A stretch of 64,000 nucleotides of DNA, from positions 35,001 to 99,000 of the forward strand of contig PUQB01000094.1 in the NCBI GenBank assembly GCA_003024785.1, read 5' to 3'. Below the pieces are notes generated by a model. The model was not told the origin of the DNA, made no database searches, and saw nothing but the letters and a program-made list of their open reading frames with translations. The DNA is from Selaginella tamariscina (lineage: Eukaryota; Streptophyta; Lycopodiopsida; Selaginellales; Selaginellaceae). Position numbers and translations under genes: made by a program. Positions 48,061-60,353 of this stretch are shown in pieces. Every line of letters begins with the position of its first letter. The stretch's first letter is position 1.

Positions 48061-48971
48061 CACCGGAAAATGTAAAATAAACAAAGCAAAAAAACTATGC
48101 CTATTTTATAAATACTAGGGTAAAATTTTTTTACTAACACTAAGGGAAGTACTAAGGGTCCAAGAACAAGGGTTGGTTTTTGGGTTTGTAACATGTATAA
48201 ATTATATTATAATTCGTTAAAATATAGTGAAAAAACATTTTATTTATTTTCTCATTTAGATTATGTTTTATTTCACCATGGTAGTTTGATAATAAGTTAA
48301 ATTAGGAATAATTTTCTACTTTGTAAATAAGGATAGAAAGAAAAATTATATTTAATTTAATATATCATAATAAAATATATTTTAGTTTTGAATTATATTA
48401 GAAATGCACACCTGTATTTATTTTATACACACACATACATCCTCTATGTAAACTCGACAATTATGGCTTAAGAAAAGATATTTCATTTTGAATTATATAA
48501 TGTTAACCTATGTGGTATGTGTGTGTGAGAGAGACAAAAGAGGAGAGATGCATTATACATTCCACGATCGATTGAAATGGTGTGCCTATGAATTTTATTC
48601 TATATATGTGCGTGTGTGTGCTCGTGGATGTGTATATGAGTGCCCATGTTGGTTTTTGTCTCTGAGTTTTATAATGTAGTTTAATGGTTTGACATGAGCA
48701 TGTGTTGAAAGTATATAAGCATGTGTGCATGCATAAATTCATCTCTCTTTGTCCCTCTCTACAACACATATATAAATAATGTCTGTAGATGTATAGACTC
48801 ACATATTTAAATTATAATAGATACATAGATATTGTGAAACTCTTAATATATACATACTTTATACTTATATAAAATATTACATGTAATACACGTAAGCTAA
48901 CTAAACAGGGGATCCTAGAATATGCTTTAGGGTTCTTCTGTGAAGCGGCGACGCTCCGTTGCTGCAGATTC

Positions 48972-49064
48972 ATGTCCGTGCACAGCGAATACGGCAGCGT
49001 CTCGGATGCGGATGAACTCGTTCGCCGCGAGGCCATGATTGAGACCGCCTCTGCCAGGATTTCA
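48972..49064 (+). pseudogene. exon-like GC-rich fragment inside the CACTA element
   Basis: An ATG at 48972 opens MSVHSEYGSVSDADELVRRE and continues 11 more residues to ARIS, then a plausible donor (TCAG|GTATCT). About 70 bp of GC-rich leader precedes it. The composition contrasts with the AT-rich interior, suggesting a captured first exon of a host gene. A second non-repetitive island (49200-49340) might be a further exon. The parent gene is not recognised. Confidence 0.4.
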
Positions 49065-49083
49065 GGTATCTGGCTGTGTCAAT

Positions 49084-49190
49084 CTGAGAGAGAGAGAGAA
49101 GGGAGGGAGAGAGAGAGAGAGAAGGGAGAGAAGGGAGAGAGAGGGGAGAGAGAAGGAAGAGAGAGAGAGAAGGGAGGGAGAGAGAGAACA
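49084..49190. repeat. (GAGAGGGA)n microsatellite
   Basis: GAGAGA and GGGAGA runs, with no coding meaning despite open frames on both strands. Confidence 0.9.
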
Positions 49191-49388
49191 CCATCCGTAT
49201 CTTCTTGGTTTATGCCAGAATCTTTTCTCGTCCAGATCCTGCAAGGCAGGGTTTGCTAATGCTCCCTCTCTTGCCATCTCTTGTGCCATTTCTGGAGGTA
49301 TACTGTCACCGAGTGCTTCCCCATATATGTCAGCTACAACAGTAACATTTAATTAATACTACACAATAGAAGCATACAAAATGCGTTT

Positions 49389-49411
49389 ACACACACACAC
49401 ACACACACACA

Positions 49412-49445
<34 letters not shown>

Positions 49446-49476
49446 TATATATATATATGGAGAGAGAGAGAGAGAG
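49389..49476. repeat. (CA)n-(TA)n-(GA)n compound microsatellite
   Basis: An uninterrupted series of CACACA, TATATA and GAGAGA. A third GA-rich tract lies at 49669-49720. These sit in the CACTA interior. Confidence 0.9.
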
Positions 49477-50975
49477 TCAATCGTACATCATTTCTTTATA
49501 AATTATGCACATCCACACATATGTATGTATTTCTATGTAATTCAGTACACATGTATGTGTGAATCTGTGCGTTAATTCTACATAAAAATGGTGAAAATGA
49601 TTTAAATCAATGCGATAGTAATCTAATTTTGTATATAATTTCACATACCTTTATTGAAAATCCGGAGGGGGGAGAGAGAGAAGGAGGGAGGGAGAGAGAG
49701 AGAGAGAGAGAGGGAGGGAGAGTGAATACTACAAGTGAAATATTATATATTGACACAATCTTCTGAAACGTAAATTGATAACAATTAACTCTTATCTAAT
49801 GCTACCAATAAATGTTAAAAATATTTCTAGAAAGTTTATAAAAATTAAATAGTAGTTTATTACTCATTTGAATATTATACATCTCTAGTTATATCTGTTA
49901 TTACATATTATCAACTGTTAATTACAAAGTTGGTTTTTACTTAACGCAAGAACTGTGTTATATATATACTTAATGATTAGTCGTGTACAGGGATAATTGT
50001 TGTATACTATAGTTGCATACCCACTTAAATCGTTAAGCATGTGTATGTTGTCTTACATCAGAGTCTATGTACGCGTTTAATATATATGCATACTATAGAA
50101 TACATGTCAACATATATACATCCATATATACATGGACTTACGCAGTATGGGTGCATATTAGAAAATGTGTGTGTGTGGGTGCTTGCGTGCTATGACCATT
50201 TAACTATGCATATGTTACATGTCATTCTGCTGTATAAAAATCTAAGCTTATTTAATAGCATATATGTCTTTTTGTTCTTATTTCATGTTCTGTGTCTTCA
50301 CAGATAATACAAAACTGTTTTATTCTGCTGTGTGAGATACATTGCTGCTTGCACGTTTTGTTGTCCATGGATACACCTTGAGAACACGATGGTTGTCATA
50401 TGCAAGATGTGTGCAAACTAATGCCGAAGACAAAAACCAGGTTTATTCATGTTTTCATGTGTACTCCTAGTCTCCTTAGTTAGTAATAGAATACATTCTC
50501 GTATAGTTATCGCAGGGATTATTGTTCCTTGCTATATATATATATGTAATATTATATAAATATTACATAATATATACATACTCATATAGTTATTGCAAGG
50601 ATTAGAAAAATAAGTGAAAAAGCTTAGAAGAAAGAGACAAGTAGAGATTTAATGTTTATTGTTTTTAATTTAATTAATGAAATTTAAAGAGTTTTTATTA
50701 AGTACAATTAAAATCAATAAACAAACTTAAATTTAAATAAAATAATTATATAGAAAATAAATAGAAATTATTACTGTATAAATAAGGGTAAAAACAAGGG
50801 TAAAAAACAAAACAATATTACAAGGTATATTAACTATAATAATTACAATGTTAAAAACAAAATTAATGTTCGACCCTTAGTATGTTAACTATTTTTTACA
50901 AAAACAAAGGCTTGTTTTTTAGAGATGTTTTTTACCTCTTAAAATGACAAAAACTAAGGGTTTACATTTTTCAGT

Positions 50976-53250
50976 GCAGGCATGTAGACGATGACGAAAT
51001 CAAAACGTGATAGGAACTCCGCCCACCTAGCCTGTCGCCGACTGAGAACTCGAGCCGTTTGGAAATACTCCAGGTTCTTGTGATCAGTAAGAACTTGTAC
51101 AAGATGCACAGCACCTTCCAGGAAATGCCGCCACTCCTCGAACGAATCCACAATGGCCTTAAGTTCCTTGTCATGAATCTCGTAATTGATCTTCGCCGAA
51201 AGGAACTTACGAGAGTGAAAAGCTACAGGATGAAGCAACTTGTCTTCTCCAACTTGTGATAGGACGGATCTTACTGCAAATTCGAGACATTTGCTTTAAC
51301 GAAAAAAGGATGAGAAGGGTCAGGATGTGCTAAAATCGGAGCTGTCGTGAAGGCGTCCTTAAGTGTTGTGAATGCATGTTCCACCTTGTCGGACCAAGAG
51401 AAAACCCCTGTGCGCTTGGTGAGTTCCGTGAGTGGAAGTACACGCTTGGAGAAATCCTATATGAATCGCATGTAGAAGTTTGCAAAGCCAAGGAAACATT
51501 GTACATCTCATACAGACTTGGGCCTCTCCCATTCCACGATGGTCTTCACCTTGTGCATGTCCATAGAAACACCAGCAAGAGAGACGATGTAGTCCAAGAA
51601 CTCCACCGAATCCCTGTCGAAAAAACACTTCTCCAACTTCGCGTACAGGCCATGCTCGCGAAGCTGCTCTAGAACTAGTCGTACATGCTTGTCATGTGTC
51701 GCCTGGTCCTTGGAGAAAATCAAAATGTTGTTGAGGTAGATCACCACAAACTGGTCCAAGAAGTCACGAAAGATGTCGTTCACCATGTGTTGGAACACGG
51801 CTGGGGCATTGGTAAGGTCGAAGGACATCACCGTGTACTCGAAGTGTCCATACCTTGTACGAAAGGCAGTCTTCCACTCATCACTTGGACGAATCCGTAC
51901 AAGGTTGTAGGCCCTCGTAAGTCGATCTTCGTGAACACCTTTGCTCCTCGCAGCCGATCGAGAAATTCCGGGATTAATGGCAACAGGTACCGATTCTGAA
52001 TGGTGACTTGATTCAAACCCGTATAGTCCACAACCAAACAAAACTCCCATCCTTCTTATTGACAAAGAAGATAGGCGCTCCTGCAGGGGACTTTGAGTGA
52101 CGAATGAAGCCGGATGCTAAGTTGTCCTCGATGTACTGACGAAGAACCTCCAACTCTATGGGTGACAATGCATAAATCGGTCAAAACGGTGGAGTCTTTC
52201 CTTCCGCAAGATTAATAGGACAGTCGTAGGACCTGTGAACAGGAAGAACTGCAGCCTTGTGCTTATCAAAAACGTCCTTAAAGGCGTGATACTTTAGAAG
52301 AGGACGTATGAGTTACTTGAAAAGCAAAAAGGTGGAAAGGAGCAGGATCAGTGGCGAGTTCATGCATGGTAGTGGTAAGAACTCGGAGAAGAGAAGAAGG
52401 GAGCTGTGACTGAAAGAGAGGAAGGATCTTGGGAGGTGGAACAAAAGCAGAGTAACAAAAAGAGGCGAGATTGGAAAAAACATGTGTGGATGTTGACGAG
52501 TGTACAGGATTGGAAGAATCTTGTATAGGAGTCCGTGGTTGCGCAGGAGTGGGGAAAGTCTATGAATGTGCTGACGAATCAACAGGAGGTGGATCTTGTT
52601 GAGGAGGAACCTTCGACACTGATACAGGATTGGAAGAACCCTGTACAGGAAAACACAAACTTACAGGAGTGAAGAGAGCCTGCGGACGTGCTGAGGAACT
52701 AACATGAGGTGAATCCTGTCAAGGAGGAGTCTTCAACATTGGTACAGGAACAGACACGGTCAAACCTGTAGCTTGTACTGCCTCAGATACTATGTATCCT
52801 GCACACAGGAAGGTACAGGATTGATCCTAGCTGTCAGAGAGAAAAACGTGAGCGTCCTAGACCTCCAGTCGATCTGCGGATTTGCAACAATGAACCATGG
52901 CATGCCCAAAATGATGGGAGTCAACCGAGTCTTGATCAAGTTAAAGAAAATTGAATAGTTGAATGTGCCATAACTGCAGGAGAGAGGTTCGGTAACATGG
53001 GTAACTACGCCAGAAGCAATCAAGACGCTCATTGGCCACCTCTACAGGAACTGCACGCTTCAACTTCACCATCGAAATGCCATGTTGAGTTGCAAAAGTG
53101 TTATCCATGAAGCATGCATTTGCACCAGTGTCTAACAAGGTAAACTCCATGAGTTTCTCGATTATTAAGATGAATGTGTACAGGAAACTTAAGTGATGGA
53201 ATGGTATGAGCAGCATCAATGGAGCCTGCACCTATGTCCAACTTTGCGGC
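50976..53250 (-). pseudogene. B2 pol 5' part: RNase H, RT, protease
   Basis: RNase H has [20 protein letters not shown] (51240-50985). RT runs about 52060-51400, with the catalytic motif as YLNN in place of YLDD near 51740-51730, a loss-of-function change. The protease segment near 53180-52800 keeps LLDTGANACFMDN. A shortened linker lies between. Frame changes occur near 51290, 52040 and 52130. Confidence 0.8.
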
Positions 53251-54240
53251 TCCTAGACGAAGTGGACATTGAAGTTTTTCCGACTGAACTTCAACTTCAC
53301 GCGTCTTAACTTTCCTAACTTTAATAGGACATTTTGCCACCTTGTGTCCTGTTGCACCACAATACAAGCATAGGTTCTCATTGCGGCGACGTTGTTTCTC
53401 ACAGCGGAAAGAGAGCCACGTTTGGATTTCTCAACCTCCATAGGAACTACTCCAGAAGGTGGTGCAGGAACATGTACTACAGCTGCAAGATTGGTTTGTA
53501 GAAAGTGCTGACGGGATCTTTCCTGACGACGCTCGAACAGACGGTTGTCGTAACAAACATCTTGCTGCATGATCTCTGCTAATGTTTGAGCATTCGGTAA
53601 CGTAAGGAGAAGATCCTTCACGTCATCCCTCAACCCAAAATAGAAGTGTTCAATCAATGCAGTCTCGTCTCATGGAATGTTCGTGCAAAGTTGCTGAAAT
53701 TCGGATGCATAGACAAGAAGCTGATCGGGATCCTTGAGTGAGCTTTCATAACTTCGTGCATGCGGAACGGTACTTATCAGGATCTCCAAAGCAGGCTTCA
53801 AAGGCAACCATAAAACCTTCAAAGTCTCCATCAATGGGTCGTCACGCTCCAGCAAGGGGGCAACCCAAGCCCGTGGAGATCCACTTAGTAAGAATGCCAA
53901 AAGGCCAACCTTTTTATGCATTAGTCGAGTAGCAGCGTGGTTGCATGCGGATCAAAAGTCGGATCTGATTCAGGAAACTTTGGAAATCCCGCACGATTGC
54001 CACCGAACTTTTCGGGCATTTGTTGATCTTCGGTTCTGAAGAAAAGTTCGATGAAGAAGGAACCACCGATGCCTAGAGAGAGCCTGCGCAGCAGCCTTGA
54101 AGGATGCATTAGCAGCTACATGTGCCGCATTGGTGGAACCTTGCAGATCGCTGACCACTTGGCGCAAAGTGGCCAGCTCATGAAGCAACATTTTGGTGCT
54201 CACGTTGGAAGTGCTCGAAATCAGCCATGATCTATGAAAG
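53100..54240 (-). pseudogene. B2 gag
   Basis: The minus-strand reading has LRDDVKDLLLTLPNAQTLAE near 53640-53570 and LLSGSPRAWVAPLLERDDPL near 53890. The zinc knuckle survives as YCGATGHKVAKCP near 53360. The start lies near 54225 by alignment with B3. Several frame breaks make it non-functional. Confidence 0.75.
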
Positions 54241-54310
54241 AAAAGGAGGAAAACGAAGGAAAAGAATAAAATAAAAAAAAATTAACTGGGAAACGAAAGC
54301 AGTTATTATC

Positions 54311-54805
54311 TGTCACGACCCGATACATGATACAAGATACAACATACAAGATTCAACCTACAGGATATGGGATACAGGATTCGGCCCACAGGATATTCCC
54401 ATAGGATATGTCACAGGATATTCCCACAGGATATGCTACAGGATATTCCTATAGGATAAGGATGACATTTTTGGCTAGTGACTAGATTAGGCTCATAACC
54501 AGATTAGCTTGGAGTTGTGAGCATAAAAGCTCCGACTAATTGTTGTACAATCAGTTACTATCAACACAGTCTTTTTACGATCATTTTGTTCGTGTCTTGC
54601 TCCTTGCCTCCTGCTCTTGTCTTGCTCTTGGATCCTGTCCTGTTCCTATCTTGTTCTTGGATCCTGTCTGCTCCCGGATCCTATCCTGATCCGTCCTGTT
54701 CCTATCTTATTCCTAGTTCCTGTCCTGCTCTCGGTCTGTTCCTGAGTCAAGCCTTCCTATTCCTGGAATCCTACTCTCTTCCTGGTTCTGGATCGTGGCT
54801 TGACA
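54311..54805 (+). repeat. 5' LTR of B3
   Basis: TGTCACGACCC to GCTTGACA. The CATAAAAGCT box and CAGTTACTATCAA (54552-54564) are intact. The latter pairs over 13 bp with TTGATAGTAACTG (54808-54820) just after the LTR, one base more than in B1. Confidence 0.9.
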
Positions 54806-54900
54806 ATTTGATAGTAACTGCTTCATAGTCTCCGTTCCTAGTTACTTTTTTTTCCTTGGTTTTTTCCTTCGTTTTTCTCTTTGTTTTTCTTTCATAGATC

Positions 54901-55856
54901 ATGGCCGATTTTGAGCACTTTCAACACGAGCACCAAATGTTGCTTCACGAGCTGGCCACTTTGCGCCAAGTGGTCACGATCTGCAAGGTTCCACCAACAC
55001 GGCGCATGCAGCTGTGATGCATCCTCCAAGGCTGCTGTGCAGGCTCTCTCTCAAGCATCGGTGGTTCCTCTCCATCGAACTTTTCTTCGGAGCCGAAGAT
55101 CAGCATGCAGAAAAGTTCAGTGGCAATCGCACCGATTTCCAAGGTTTCCTGAATCAGATCCGCTCTTGATCCGCATGCAACCACGCCGCTACTCAACTTA
55201 TGCACAAAAGGTTGGCCTTTTGGCATCCTTGCTAGTTGGATCTCCACGGGCCTTTTGCTGGAACGTGACGACCCATTGATAGAAGATTTGAAAGGATTCG
55301 TGGTGCCTTTGAAGCCTGCTTTGGAGATCCCATAAGTACCGTTCTGCATGCACAAAGTTACGGAGGCTCACACAAGGATCCAGACCAGCTTCCGTTTATG
55401 CATCCGAATTTAGCAATTGTGCACGAACATTCCATGGGACGAGACTGCATTGATCGAACACTTCCGTTTTGGGCTGAGGGATGACGTGAAGGACCTTCTC
55501 CTTACGTTACCAGATGCTCAAACGTTAGCGAGATCATGCAACAGGCCGTTCGTGCGACAACCGTTTGTTCGAGCGCCGTCAGGAAAAATTCCGTCAGCAG
55601 TTCTGCCAGCCAATCCTGTAGCCGTAGCACATGTTCCTACGACACCTTCTGGAGCAGTTCCTATGGAGGTTAACAAATCCAAGCGTGGCCCACTTTCAAC
55701 TGCTGAGAAGCAACGTCGTCGGGGTGAGAACCTATGCTTGTATTGTGGTGAAGCAGGACACAAGGTGGCGGAATGTCCTAATAAAGCCAAAAGTTCAAGA
55801 CGCGTGAAGCCGAAGCTGAAGTTTAGTCGAAAAACTTTAATGTCCACTTCCTCTAG
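54901..55856 (+). pseudogene. B3 gag
   Basis: Starts at an intact ATG (54901; ADFEHFQHEHQMLLHELATL), showing the true N-terminus of family B Gag. Frame changes follow near 54975, 55160, 55250, 55330 and 55530, each a missing or extra base relative to B1. The zinc knuckle CLYCGEAGHKVAECPNK is at 55736-55786. Confidence 0.8.
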
Positions 55857-58800
55857 GAGCCGCAAGTTGGACGTAGGTGCAGGCTCCATTGGTGTGCTCA
55901 TACCATTCCATCACTCAAGTTTCCTGTACACATTCCTCAATAACCGAGAGCTCAAGGAGTTTGCCCTGTTAAACACTGGTGCAAATGCATGTTTCATGGA
56001 TGACACTTTTGCAGCTCAGCATGGCATTCCGGTGGTGAAGTTGAAGCGTGCAATTCCTGTAGAGGTGGCCGATGGTCATTTGATTGCTTCTGGCGCAGTT
56101 ACCCACACTACCACACCTCTCTTTTGCAGTCATAATGCATTCAACTGTTCGATTTCCTTTAACTTGATTAAGACTTGGTCGACTCCCATCATTTTTGGCA
56201 TGCCATGGTTCGTTGTTGCAAATCGCAGATCGACTTGGAGGTCTAGGACGCTCACGTTTTCCTCTCCAGCAGCCAGGATCAATCCTGTACCTTCCTGCGT
56301 GCAGGATACATCCTTGGTGTCTGAGGCAGTACAAGCTATAGGATTGACCATGCCTGTTCCTGTACTAGTGTTGAAGGCTCCTCCTCGACAGGATTCACCT
56401 CATGTCAATTCCTCAGCACATTCGCAAGCTCTCTCCACTCTTGTAAGTCCACGGATTCTTATACAGGGTTCTTCCAATCCTGTACCAGTGTCAAAGGTTC
56501 CTCCTCAATAGGATCCACCTCCTGTTGGTTCGTCAGCACACTCACAGGCTTCTCTCACTCCTGTGCAACCATGGACTTCTGTACAGGATTCTTCCAATCC
56601 TGTACACTCTTCCTCTTTTTCAGTCACACTCCCTCCTTCTCCTCTCCGAGTTCTTACCATTACCATGCATGAACTTGCCATTGATCCTGCTCCTTTCCAC
56701 CTTTTTGCCTTTCAAGTAACTCCTACGTCCTCTTCTACCTTTCCTGTGTCTGACTCTCCTGTTTTTCAATCTCCTTCTCCTGCTCCTTTTCCTTCCTTCT
56801 CCTTCTTCCCTACCATCCAAGTATCACTCCTTTCAGGACGTTTTTGACAAGCACAAGGCTGCAATTTTTCATGTTCACAGGTCCTACGACTGTCCTATTG
56901 ATCTTGCGGAAGAAAAGACTCCACCGTTTGAACCGATTTATGCACTATCACCCACAGAGTTGGAGGTTCTTCGTCAGTACATCGAGGACAACTTGGCATC
57001 CGCTTCATTCATCACTCAAAATCCCCTGCAGGAGCACCTATTTTCTTTGTCAAGAAGAAGGATGGGAGTTTATGTTTGGTTGTGGATTACAAGGGTTTGA
57101 ATCAAGTCACCACTCGGAATCGGTACCCGTTGCCATTGATCTTGGAACTTCTCGATCGGTTGCGAGGAGCAAAGGTGTTCACGAAGATCAACTTACGAGG
57201 GGCCTACAACCTTGTACGGATTCGTCTAGGTGATGAGTGGAAGACTGCCTTTCGTACAAGGTATGGACATTTCGAGTACACGATGATGCCCTTGGTCTTA
57301 CCAATGCCCCAGCTGTGTTCCAACACATGGTGAACGACATCTTTCGTGACTTCTTGGACCAGTTTGTGATGATCTACCTCGATGACATTTTGATTTTCTC
57401 CAAGGACCAGGCGGCACATGACAAGCATGTACGATTAGTTCTACAGTGGCTTCGTGAGCATGGCCTGTATGCGAAATTGGAGAAGTGTTTTTTTGATAGG
57501 ATTCTGTGGAGTTCTTAGGCTACATCGTCTCTCTGCTGGCGTTTCCATGGACATGCACAAGGTGAAGACCATCGTGGAGTGGGAGAGGCCTAAGTCTGTA
57601 CGAGATGTACAATGTTTCCTTGGCTTTGCAAACTTCTACAGGCGGTTCATACAGGACTTCTCCAAGCGTGTACTTCCACTCACGGAACTCACCAAGTGCA
57701 CAAGGGTTTTCTCTTGGTCTGACAAGGCGGAACATGCATTCACAACACTCAAGAATGCCTTCACGACAGCTCCGATTTTAGCACATCCTGATCCTTCTCA
57801 TCCTTTTTTTATTGAAGCAGATGCCTCCAATTTTGCAGTAGAATCTGTCCTATCACAAGTTGGAGAAGACAAGTTGCTTCATCCTGTAGCTTTTCACTCT
57901 CGTAAGTTCCTTTCGGTGGAGATCAATTACGAGATTCATAACAAGGAACTTAAGGCCATTGTGGATTTGTTCGAGGAGTGGCGGCATTTCCTAGAAGGTG
58001 CTGCTCATCCTGTACAAGTCCTTACAGATCACAAGAACCTGAGTATTTTCAAACGTCTCGAGTTCTCAGTCGGCGACAGGCTAGGTGGGCGGAGTTCCTA
58101 TCACGTTTTATTTCGTCATCATCTACAGGCCTGGTTTTCGAAATGGCAAGGCGGATGCATTGTCTAGGCGTTCTTACCTTGCACCGACCTCGGGCAATCC
58201 TGCATATGACTGTCAAAAGCAAGTGTTGTTGGGTCCTGATCGACTTCGGCTTGCAGCACTACAAGTTCATCAGGCTCCAGTAGATTCAACACTTCTACAG
58301 GACATCCGTTCGCAGTTGGCTACAGACGATTTGGCAAGGAATGTGTTTTCACACATTAGTCCTGACATTGCAAGCTCCTCTTCCTCCAGTTCCCATTCAG
58401 ACTACACGTTGTTTGCCATACAGGATGGACTCTATACCGGGAAGGTCTCCTACGTTCCTGTTGGTGTTTGCAGGACTCGTGTGGTACAGGATTGTCATGA
58501 TACCCCGCTACAGGACATTTTGGTGTGGCCAAGACAGTTGAGTTGGTGACTCGCAACTATTGGTGGCCTGGGTTGCGAGGTTTTGTGGAAAGGTTTGTAC
58601 GGAGTTGTGACACCTGCAACAGGTCGAAGATGCCTCGTCATGCACCCTCTGGTCTTCTTCGTCCTCTTCCTGTTCCTTCTGCTCCATTTCTATGGATTTC
58701 CTCACAATCTTCCTCCTCGCGGATTTGATGCAGTTCTTGTGGTAGTTGACAGTTTCACCAAACAGCTCATTTCCTACCATGTAACAAGACTGCTACAGGC

Positions 58801-59755
58801 AACAACTGCTGAGTTGGTGATCCGAAGTGTTCCGACACCATGTCTTCCTGAGAGCATTGTTTCTGATCGAGGTCCACAATTCATGTCCAAGTTTTGGCGA
58901 GAGCTTCTCCGGAGTCTACAGGTTAAAGCGGATCTTTCTTCAGGATATCACCCGCAAACTGATGGGCAGTCAGAACGCACAATTCAGACCTTGGAGCAAT
59001 ATCTTCGCTGCTTCATCAGTTACCAACAGGATAATTGGTTGGACCTTCTTCCTATGGCGGAGTTTGCCTACAACAACTCTGTTCACGCATCTACATGCCA
59101 GACACCTTTCTTCGCTCTTACAGGCTACCATCCACGTTTTGACTTTGCTCCTTCTGCTTCTTCTTCTTCCGCTCCTGTAGTACAGGATCGTCTTCAGCAC
59201 CTTCGTCAGGTACAGGATGATCTCCGGGTTCATCTTCAGCAGGCACAGGAACGGTACAAGCATCATGCTGATGCCCATCGTCAGCCGGCACCTGCATACA
59301 AGATTGGTGATCTCGTGTGGCTTCTTCGTTAACATATTCACACCAACATGTCTTCTTCTAAGTTGGATTTTCAACGATTGGGCCTTATAGGATTGTGGCG
59401 GAAGTCAATCCTGTAGCTTTCCGACTCGAGTTACCATCTACGGTGAAACTTCATCATCTGTGTTTCACACTTCTTTGTTGGAGCCGTATCATCCTTCTTC
59501 TCTTCTGGTCGTGCTTCTTCTCCTTCCCTCCTGTGGTCATTGACGGTGAACCTGAGTACGAAGTTGCAGCCATCCTTGATTCTCGTCTTCATCGCCGTGA
59601 ACTTCAATACTTGGTGGATTGGAAAGGTTATTTGCCTACCGATCACACTTGGGAACCTGCATCCAACTTACTCCATGCTTCTTCCAAAGTTGTTGCTTTC
59701 CATCGGCGTTATCCTGTTAAACCAGGTCCCAAGACTCGTGGAACTTGTCCTTAGG
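55857..59755 (+). pseudogene. B3 pol: protease, RT, RNase H, integrase, chromodomain
   Basis: The protease motif reads LLNTGANACFM near 55965, with the catalytic Asp changed to Asn. RT keeps YLDD near 57370 but is frame-broken near 57000, 57290 and 57505. RNase H has IEADASNFAVESVLSQ. Integrase keeps TRNYWWPGLRGFVERFVRSC and [20 protein letters not shown], followed by a long open stretch through [20 protein letters not shown] (58860-59330), here intact while B1 is broken. The chromodomain ([40 protein letters not shown]) at 59550-59670 is complete and is the best view of this domain in the window. The copy is defective overall. Confidence 0.85.
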
Positions 59756-59765
59756 GAAGAGGTGC

Positions 59766-60344
59766 TATCACGACCCAATACAGGATACATGATACGACAT
59801 ACAGGATTCAGTCTACAGGATATGGGATACAGGATTTGGCCCGCAGGATATTCCCAAAGGATATGCCACAAGGATATTCCGCAGGATATTCCCACAGGAT
59901 ATTCCCGAGGATATTCCTACAGGATATTCCTATAGGATAAGGATGACCATTTTTGGCTAGTGACTAGATTAGGCTCATGACTAGATTAGCTTGGAGTTAT
60001 GAGCATAAAAGCTCTAACCTAATTGTTGTACAATCAGTTACTATCAACACCAGTCTTTCTACAATCATTCTTATTTTTGTCTTGTTCGTGTCTTGCTTCT
60101 TACCTCTTGCTCTTGTCTTGCTCCTGGATCCTGTCCTGTTCCTATCTTGTTTCTGGATCCTGTCCTGCACTTTCTTGTCTTGCTTCCGGATCCTATCCTG
60201 ATCCTGGATCAGTCCTGTTCCTGTATTATTCCTAGTTCCTATCTTATTCCTAGTTTCTATCCTGTTCTCGGTCCTGTTCCTGAGTCAAGCCTTCCTGTTC
60301 CTGAAATCCTACTCTCTTCCTGGTTCCTGGATCGTGGCTTGACA
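59766..60344 (+). repeat. 3' LTR of B3
   Basis: Begins TATCACGACCC (first G changed to A) after GGAAGAGGTGC and ends GCTTGACA. It is longer than the 5' LTR mainly through extra repeat units in the GGATATTCC and CCTGTTCCT arrays. Confidence 0.85.
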
Positions 60345-60353
60345 CTATCAAAC

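Larger units (their letters stand above)
48061..50975. mobile_element. non-autonomous CACTA (En/Spm-type) DNA transposon
   Basis: The terminal inverted repeats read CACCGGAAAATGTAAA at the left and, on the minus strand, CACTGAAAAATGTAAA at the right. Both are flanked by the 3-bp duplication CAG (48058-48060 and 50976-50978). Excising it restores RNase H to integrase continuity in B2. CACYG ends with a 3-bp duplication are diagnostic of the superfamily. No transposase is present. The interior is AT-rich with microsatellites and one GC-rich exon-like island. Confidence 0.85.
54311..60344 (+). mobile_element. element B3: family B retrotransposon inserted in the B2 leader
   Basis: LTRs 54311-54805 and 59766-60344, gag-pol between. 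The flanks are TTATC (54306-54310) and CTATC (60345-60349). The unbroken family sequence here reads CTATC, so this is a 5-bp duplication with one later mutation. After the right flank the B2 leader resumes for four more bases and then the B2 5' LTR begins at 60354. B3 therefore sits within 10 bp of the B2 LTR, inside the primer site. It is close in sequence to B1 with many one-base gaps. Confidence 0.9.

Noticed and set aside
49039-49356. Long open frames on both strands across 48970-49360
   Set aside because: Most of the length is GAGAGGGA microsatellite, open by composition. Only the short GC-rich island 48972-49064 is kept, as a possible captured exon.
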